A stretch of DNA of 64,000 nt from Sipunculus nudus (taxonomy: Eukaryota > Annelida > Sipuncula > Golfingiida > Sipunculidae). Within the stretch, counting starts at the first letter, position 1, and every line of letters begins with the position of its first letter. This document shows positions 58,601 through 64,000 of this stretch, one piece after another. The stretch spans positions 43,594,362 to 43,658,361 of the forward strand of contig CM049307.1 of NCBI GenBank assembly GCA_026874595.1, read 5' to 3'. Position numbers and translations under genes: made by a program. The notes below the pieces were generated by a model. It ran no database searches and was not told where the DNA came from. It saw nothing but the letters and a program-made list of their open reading frames with translations.

Positions 58601-61600
58601 AATACAGTTCACAATGACTGCGATATACTCATCAGTGCAGCAATTCAAGATGATGATGTCAGTCATTCTATGTCATCAACCTTTCTGACATCATTATTGT
58701 TCTGTAAACAGCTGTCGCAAGGAAGACCTTATGTGTAGGACTTTTTTGGAAGCTCATCATAATAATAAGATCAAAAGGGCCGGGCATAAAGGCTCTGGTG
58801 GTGAGGTCAATTTAGACATGTATGGTTGCAAATATATTCATTAGATAGACCTGAACAATTAAGGAGAAACCCTGCTTCATGACACAAAATTGGAGTGCAG
58901 TACCAAAAAGATATGAAACACGATCAATACACGTACATTATGATCCCTGCGTATAAATATGAAATACAATCAATACACATATGATCCCTACTTAAAAGAT
59001 ATGAAATACGATCAATACACATAGGATCTCTACTTAAAAAATATAAAATAAGATCAATACACTTAGGATCTCTACTTAAAAGATATGAAATATGATCAAT
59101 ACACATAGGATCCCTACATGAAAGATATAAAATACGATCAATACACATAGGATCTCTACTAAAAAGATATGAAATATTATCAATACACATAGGATCCCTG
59201 CTTTAAAGATATGAATTACGATCAATACACATAGGACCTCTACTTAAAAGATATGAAATACTATCAATACACATAGGATCTCTACTTTAAGGCCCTGTCA
59301 CATTAGCACTGCTCAGAAAACACGGGCTTGTTGTGTGCATGAATTTTGTTGCACCCAGGAAAAATTCTGCGGGCAGGCCAAGATTTTGCATAGAACTTGC
59401 CCGTTGGATTTGTGGAATCTGCGTGGGCCTTGCGAGTGCTCCGTATGATATGCGGGCTAGGCGCATGAGAGCTTACAGACAGGTCCGTGTTAGCTCTGGG
59501 TCACATACGGGCACTGTGGGTTATCTGCATAAAAGCTCCAGGCCGGATACAGGGGAGTTGCCTGAAGGCGCGAGAGTTGTGCATTCCGGTAGAGGGACTA
59601 TTTATACGGATGAGGTAGTAATGTAGAACTCAGCAACTTGCTCGCAGCCAGCCCTCAGATTACCAGGAGGAAGACAGTAACTGGCCCTCAGCATGCCCTC
59701 AGGTTCCTCGTATACCTCGCTCCATGCCAGCAGAATGGCGGGAAACACAAGGTCGGAAGTACCGACATTGTTCCTTGACAGCAACATGCACGCTCCATGC
59801 CCGCATCTGACATGTACTGGCACAAAATTGCCACAGGTTCATGGGCAACCTACTTTCTTCAAGCGCGTAAACTGCCTGTTATTGCGTCCGCTAAGGGCCT
59901 CCTGCTGGTGTTCTAGGTGGATTTTGCGGGCAAACTCCTACAGCTTACCCTGACCAAGTTTTAAGCATGTTCAAAACTTGGCTGCGGGCAATTCGGACTA
60001 CCGTGCACACCTGCGGGCAAGTCCGGACAAGATACGGGCGAGATACTGCCAGGTCCGTGCCAACTGTGGAGAGCTGCGGGCAGCAAAAAATTGTCACCCG
60101 TAAGTTGCAGGCAGTGCTAATGTGACAGGGGCTTAAAAGATATATGAAATATGATCAATACACATAGGATCCCCACTTAAAAGATATGAAATACGATCAA
60201 TACACAGAGGATCCCGACTTTTGGATATTTTTTGCTATCTCTAGATGCCCAAGTTGTTTTAGCCTTAGGACATCTATAGTATGCTCTTTTCACAGCACAT
60301 TACCTATAGGCCTACTACCTATATTGTAAGCTCTGTTTGTTTTGACCTCGTATCCTGAATCTCTACACCAGAGGGGAGCACTGTATTTTGGTACAATCAG
60401 ATGAGACCCTGTGCTGGAAGACAAAACTGTTTACCAGCCAAGTGAGGAAAACACAGAGCTAATGTTGTTCATTTTGTTTTGAGTGACAGCTCATCGCCCC
60501 GGCAACCGTTTGAACAGGCCACAGGTTCAGCAAGAATGGCCCTACATGTGATTTCTCGGCGAAGCCTGATGCCTGTCAAGTGTTTGTTGACTTGCATTGG
60601 CTGCTTGTCACATCAGCAGTTTTTTTTTTCAGCATACAGGCCCACCACCTTGTGTTTAAGTGCATCAAAAACGGTCAAAGCAGGTAGCATGAATATCAGT
60701 CGGTAGCTTCTTTAAAAGCAAAAGTTTTCAGCTGCCTCGGGAGCATAATCTATAGTAGCTGTTGGGATACCAATAATAAATCATCTGTAAACATGCCTTA
60801 TAAATGTCTTTCTACAATTGGCATTTTGAGATTTGGTATTTTTTAGGCTGAGTATAATTTTATATCATTTTTGGTACACTATAATTGAAGCAGAGTATTA
60901 TCACCTAATCTGACTTGGTTTGTTTGAAATGGAGATTGATAAACCATAATTTTTCTGTTATTATTTCTGTGAAAAAATGACATGTTTCTGGTGTGTAATG
61001 ATATTTATGTACGGTATCACATAATAGAAAAAAAATGTATTTTTGGTAATGACAGTCCAACTGTTTTGTGTTTTAAGGATGCCATGATTATGTAATTAAG
61101 TAGTGTTTTATATCACCTTCACCAGATATCATAAGATTTGTCATCCACACTGTAAGAATTCTACAATGGACCAGATGCAAAATTACTGTCTTATAAAATT
61201 TTTTTTTTCAATCATATTCCCTCCATTTCCAAGGGTACATTGGGCCTTACAGACTTAAAAGGCCTAAAAGTCGAAATTTTTATTTGAAATTGCTTTTGAT
61301 AAAATCATGGAAAACTATTTGTGTTAAATTGGATAAAAATAATTGTGCACATAAAAAGTCCTATTTAAATAAGACCATTTGTACAAAAGACTTAAAATAA
61401 CCTGGAGTGTGGTTATGACTGAATTTTATGATATTTTAACGACTATCATATATTATTAGAGTTGTCAAAAATGTTGGTTAGAAAGACAGATATAAATACA
61501 CAAATGTCCAGTAGTGGGTACTGTAAGTGTTTTATTATATATTATGACTTACCTTGTTGAACTCTTTGATCTGATACTTCCTCTTGTGGTAGTCAGATGT

Positions 61601-62729
61601 ATCACAAAGTTCACTCCAGATCTTAGGAAGGCACAGTGGTGAGTCGTATGTACGGAGTCCATGCTGATGTTTATAAGATGAGATTAAGTGGTAAAGTTAA
61701 TATATAACAAGCAAATTTGTGAAACTGATGTCCTCTGCTTTGGGCACTTGTTGTCTTTCATCTTTGATAAGCAACCAATATTATGACATGCGGAGAAAAC
61801 TTGAAAAACTTAAACAGATGAACAATGACATGTGAGTCATCTGCAGGCAAACATAAAAACTAAAACATATTGAGAAATAGGACCAAAATCCACTATGACA
61901 TGTGGGGACATCTGCAGGGGGACATAAAAACTAAAACATTGAAAAATTTGACCAAAATTTGATAATTTTGTTTTTGAGATGGTGAGAATAATTTTTAATA
62001 CAGACATTCCTAAACCAGTTCCCACCAAGCCATGCATGAGAGCAATTACTGACCCAAATTTGAATGAAATCAGATAACATTTAGGAAAGTTATTGCACTG
62101 AAACAAGAAAACCTGATGGACAGACGAAAAGACAGAACATGGACAACAAGTTAAATGGTGCCAGTTTTCACACCTGAGATGACACAGCACCTATAGAGTA
62201 ATTCAAATATCAATCCATCATATGACCTTTTCTTGGTTCCTTTTTGCGATATATTTCAGGAGAGAAATTTAATTTCATTCACAGAATGATGTAATCCATA
62301 AATACTCAATATTACATTATTATCACAGATAACACTGACAAATGTTTTAATCAGAAATATATGACAAGAAATTCTATTATCACATGTATTGCTTTATAAT
62401 ACAATCAGTAATAAGTATAACTTTCAAAGAAGCCATAAATCTACAAGATCATAATAATTAAGAAATATATGCCGTTTTTTGCTAGAACTTTTTTCATGAT
62501 TCAGTGAATTTTCAATAAGATTTGATTTTACAAACTTTTGTTATCTTCATCTATATATAATAAGTAATGTATCTAAAGCATTATAAGTCTTCAAAGCTCC
62601 AAGTCGTCTTAATACTTACATTCTCAGGCTGAGGCAGATGTGAAAAGCGTAGATCGAATGGGTCTCTGGAAAACTCCCTGGCAACACGATTCATCAAATT
62701 CTCCATGAAAAAGGCAGTAGCACAGTGGA
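49530..62729 (-). CDS. Xanthine dehydrogenase/aldehyde oxidase family, C-terminal molybdenum domain (10 exons, 5' part outside)
   Basis: Ten exons join in phase to 390 codons plus stop. They are 62620-62729, 61553-61663, 58043-58204, 56382-56510, 55745-55875, 53681-53809, 53089-53212, 52377-52473, 49892-50002 and 49530-49600. The product is the distal part of the molybdopterin-binding domain of this hydroxylase family, which oxidises purines or aldehydes. Landmarks: ENRWKKKGLSVIP, SHGGTEMGQGLNTK, NAYSTYGMCVTEAEVDILTG, MLDIGQIEGAFLIGMGY, and AVGEPP with the catalytic Glu. The region aligned to human SPTAASVSADLNG reads ANVFFSAGSITSE. This is closer to my memory of insect/nematode aldehyde-oxidase-type paralogues than to classical XDH, so I give no symbol. 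Iron-sulfur, FAD and proximal Mo domains must lie beyond 64000. Introns are loaded with repeats. Confidence 0.9.
49892..50002 (-). CDS. Oxidase gene, exon with AVGEPP
   Basis: Codes VGEPPMCMTPSVLFAIKEAI, then YKPEYLHI. The Glu of GEPP is the catalytic residue (Glu1261 in bovine XDH). Acceptor tttcttacag; donor gtacgt. Confidence 0.93.
50499..51961 (+). mobile_element. Family-2 element, copy 2, in an oxidase intron
   Basis: The left end tgtatccgccaaaacaaag is inverse to the right segment ctgattttggtggataca. It is followed by the hairpin gtagtcg, cttgt, cgactac (7-bp stem), then ccgtatt and ctag at 51958-51961. The core has about four tandem units of roughly 279 bp (near 50872, 51152, 51430 and 51708), each with two GGTGGCGCCACC-type palindromes. 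The plan matches Helentron-associated elements. No protein. Confidence 0.8.
52377..52473 (-). CDS. Oxidase gene, exon SYKVPMAQDIPIDFR
   Basis: Matches human STYKIPAFGSIPIEFR. Acceptor ctgacag; donor gtaagc in phase 1. Confidence 0.92.
53089..53212 (-). CDS. Oxidase gene, exon MNPMLDIGQIEGAF
   Basis: Matches human LNPAIDIGQVEGAF. Acceptor tctttcag; donor gtgaga in phase 0. Confidence 0.95.
53681..53809 (-). CDS. Oxidase gene, exon CFPPQQANAYSTYG
   Basis: Codes through GMCVTEAEVDILTGQYQINR and MDLGQ. Acceptor cttgtgtag; donor gtcagt in phase 2. A family-1 5'-end relic lies at about 53830-53870, within the branch-point region. Confidence 0.95.
54150..55744 (-). repeat. 41-bp minisatellite containing the exon end and 5' splice site
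   Basis: About 39 head-to-tail units with a 41-bp period. Plus-strand core: gaactgttaggtctatgagt, then gtgtcactcctcacctgtatt. On the gene strand a unit reads catagacctaacagttcaat, then acag|gtgagg. The last 20-odd bases of the exon at 55745-55875 (atagacctaacagttcagta, then cag) and its donor are thus the template of the unit. Many units keep a good donor (ACAG|GTGAGG, ACAG|GTGAAG), while others lost it (acatgtca). The array fills most of the intron 53810-55744. Confidence 0.9.
55745..55875 (-). CDS. Oxidase gene, exon AAIEGCKILQDRM
   Basis: Codes AAIEGCKILQDRMAPVRKEN, then WTELVFKSHQALIDLTVQY, equivalent to human AACQTILKRLEPYKKKNPSG to LSATGFYR. Acceptor ttatttgcag; donor gttagg in phase 2. 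The donor is weaker than many of the copies in the adjoining minisatellite. Confidence 0.93.
56382..56510 (-). CDS. Oxidase gene, exon VCQAVAMTLGVPLE
   Basis: Codes through HCQPTNSLIGANVFFSAGSI and CVR. Acceptor attgtctacag; donor gtgaat in phase 0. Confidence 0.92.
56930..58000. repeat. About 102-bp tandem repeat in an oxidase intron
   Basis: Repeats of gcattatgggcacctctcct, then acaagccattctctattatg and ctctctatcatgagcaac, at a spacing near 102 bases (57204, 57307, 57409, 57491, 57595, 57696). Internally each unit is made of shorter ctctattatgagcaac-like parts. Because 102 is divisible by three, a frame stays open for 125 codons at 57176-57553. It is low-complexity and not a gene. Confidence 0.9.
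58043..58204 (-). CDS. Oxidase gene, exon with HGGTEMGQG
   Basis: 54 codons, phase 0 on both sides. Contains ENRWKKKGLSVIPAGYKINY and SHGGTEMGQGLNTK, a molybdopterin-contact segment. Acceptor ttatgttcag; donor gtaagt. Confidence 0.96.
58915..59290. repeat. 42-bp satellite, left part
   Basis: About nine units of aaaagatatgaaatacgatc, then aatacacataggatctctactt. It resumes at 60134-60220 after an inserted element. Confidence 0.9.
59291..60133. mobile_element. Harbinger-like non-autonomous element inserted in the satellite
   Basis: 843 bp. The left end is gg plus ccctgtcacattagcactgc; the right end is its inverse, with one end-proximal mismatch. TAA duplication at 59288-59290 and 60134-60136. 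The interior is GC-rich with many gcgggc motifs. No transposase. TWA duplication and GGCCCTGTCACA-type ends suit PIF/Harbinger. Confidence 0.85.
60134..60220. repeat. 42-bp satellite, right part
   Basis: Two further units after the inserted element, in register with the left part. Confidence 0.85.
60280..60760 (-). repeat. Inverted partner of the 18450-19200 repeat
   Basis: See that entry. This copy is shorter by internal deletions. Confidence 0.65.
61553..61663 (-). CDS. Oxidase gene, exon HGLRTYDSPLCLPKIW
   Basis: 37 codons, phase 0 at both ends, through YHKRKYQIKEFNK, which joins ENRWKKKG of the next exon as FNKEN does in human XDH. Acceptor aaacatcag; donor gtaagt. Confidence 0.94.
61800..62180. 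repeat. Diverged short direct repeats
   Basis: catctgcaggcaaacataaa and catctgcagggggacataaa, each with actaaaaca, repeat about 80 bases apart. The open frame at 61837-62190 is this repeat. Confidence 0.5.
62620..62729 (-). CDS. Oxidase gene, first exon visible in the window
   Basis: Codes HCATAFFMENLMNRVAREFS, then RDPFDLRFSHLPQPEN, with two leading bases of a split codon. Equivalent to the segment after the APG/RGFGG motif of the family. Acceptor catttcag; donor gtaagt. Confidence 0.93.
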
Positions 62730-64000
62730 CTGAAATGATGACAAAAGGCACTTATGATTTAAAAGATAGAAACAGGTGCATTATACAAGGATGAACTTCA
62801 GGGGATAAAACACAGCTGAACCAAATTTACGCTTTAAAAACATGTGGTTTCAATGCCTGACAGGCTTCTGCTATACCTAACTATAATTAAGATTGAAATT
62901 TGACCAATTGTTTAAGATATAGGAATAACAAGGGCACCGCAAAGGTTAGCATACCCTCGCATGGAAGCATAATAATATGGGGTGTATTACATAAGTGTGA
63001 AAATGATGGGGGGTAGGTCTTTGACCTATACCTTAGACCCTCTGAACTTCAAGTTGAAAACTATAGGGTTCTTCGTCCATGTATAAGTGAGCCATATGTG
63101 AAAGGTGTTAAGTTTATGTGAAACAGTTTGGCTTAAAATTGATCCATAAGCTTTTTAAAAATGTGGATCCTTTGTCCTTGACCTTTGACCCTGTGACCTA
63201 AAAATCAATAGGGGGTTCACATCCACGTGTGGGTGAGTCACATGTGAAAAATGAAAGGTGTAAGTGAAATGGTATGGATTAAAATCAATCCACAAGGCTA
63301 TCCTGGATGGATAAAATGACGGACAGAAAGACGTATGGACACACAAAAGGAGGCTCTACTATATCACCTCCTGCGACTTCGTTTCCAACATTTACCTCTA
63401 TTGTGTAATTTTTTTCAATCCCCATACCTTTAATGTATTTGTGGAGTAGCACTTACTTTAAACATTATCAAAGACCTGGTCATCATAAAAAAAATGATAA
63501 TCCACAGAAAAATGGAGCCACATATCTATATGGATCAGAATTTTTTGTATGGCCTAAGTTGCTGGACAAGAATGAATGTGGATTAGCCAAAATATTTGCT
63601 GACTCTGCAACTGCTAGCTGCTCTTCTGTTAGTCTACAAAAAATTTTTTGTTTTTGGTCTGTTATGTTATAACATGGAAATATACTTTCACATGTTTCTC
63701 TGTAAGAAGAATGCTGACACAGTTTTGATGTAATACAAACAATAACTGGTAAAGTCTCCAGCACTGGCAAAACTTTAAGAAATCTCTGAATTTATGGCCA
63801 TTTACTTGTAGGATTTCTCTCACAGTTAAAATACTACAACACCAGAATTTAGTTTAAAATACCCAAATTGCTGAAAGGTTTGTCCATGGAGAATTGCTGG
63901 CTACTAGGCCTCCCCTGTGCTTAACTTCATCTGTATCCTTAATACGCTGGGACCCTTGCTATAAACTTAGTGACATGCCAAATGTAATAGGGCAGAAGCT
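62730..64000. other. Oxidase gene intron, no further exon found
   Basis: Contains degenerate repeats (gacctttgaccctgtgacct-like, 62930-63350). The preceding exon, which should encode the RAPG-type motif, was looked for on the minus strand and not found, so it probably lies beyond 64000. Confidence 0.5.

Noticed and set aside
63449-63770. Possible upstream oxidase exon with a gtaagt donor at 63449
   Set aside because: The best frame has a stop just before the donor and no similarity to the expected RAPG-containing segment.

Overview
The window is animal nuclear DNA. It is AT-rich, its genes have GT-AG introns, and most of it is repeat-derived. Gene content and repeat style suggest a lophotrochozoan, most likely a mollusc. 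That assignment is inference; no sequence search was possible.

Four protein-coding genes can be supported. (1) 6835-8778 (-): an acyl-CoA oxidase of 647 residues in one coding exon, with an Arg-rich mitochondrial-type N-terminus. (2) 27397-27873 (-): OXLD1, a small mitochondrial-type protein with a Cys-rich oxidoreductase-like domain. (3) 30652-45850 (+): CCDC137, seven exons giving 274 residues, with all phases agreeing. (4) 49530-62729 (-): the last ten exons (390 codons) of a xanthine dehydrogenase/aldehyde oxidase family gene; its 5' part lies beyond the right edge. OXLD1 and CCDC137 are divergent neighbours, as I recall them in human. CCDC137 and the oxidase gene are convergent.

The rest is dense with mobile DNA. 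A Ty3/gypsy (Mag-like) LTR retrotransposon with nearly identical LTRs sits in CCDC137 intron 2 (32683-37244), but its coding region is broken three times. Two families of non-autonomous, Helentron-like elements combine subterminal inverted repeats, a 3' hairpin and tandem cores (3083-5180, 15484-16324, 24498-25560, 46801-48400, 50499-51961). Smaller elements with recognisable target-site duplications are hAT-like (28670-30278 and 45043-45474), TTAA-flanked piggyBac-like (20790-21176), and Harbinger-like (10684-10993 and 59291-60133). Several are nested. There are also tRNA-like SINE fragments, a decayed LINE, and a Pif1-helicase remnant.

The most unusual structure is a 41-bp minisatellite at about 54150-55744 in the oxidase gene. 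Its unit copies the end of the adjacent exon together with the 5' splice site, so the intron carries dozens of potential decoy donors. Other notable points are the palindrome array at the left edge (229-587), a decayed copy of CCDC137 exon 1 about 29.5 kb from the gene (1123-1196), and transposon insertions in the OXLD1/CCDC137 intergenic region.
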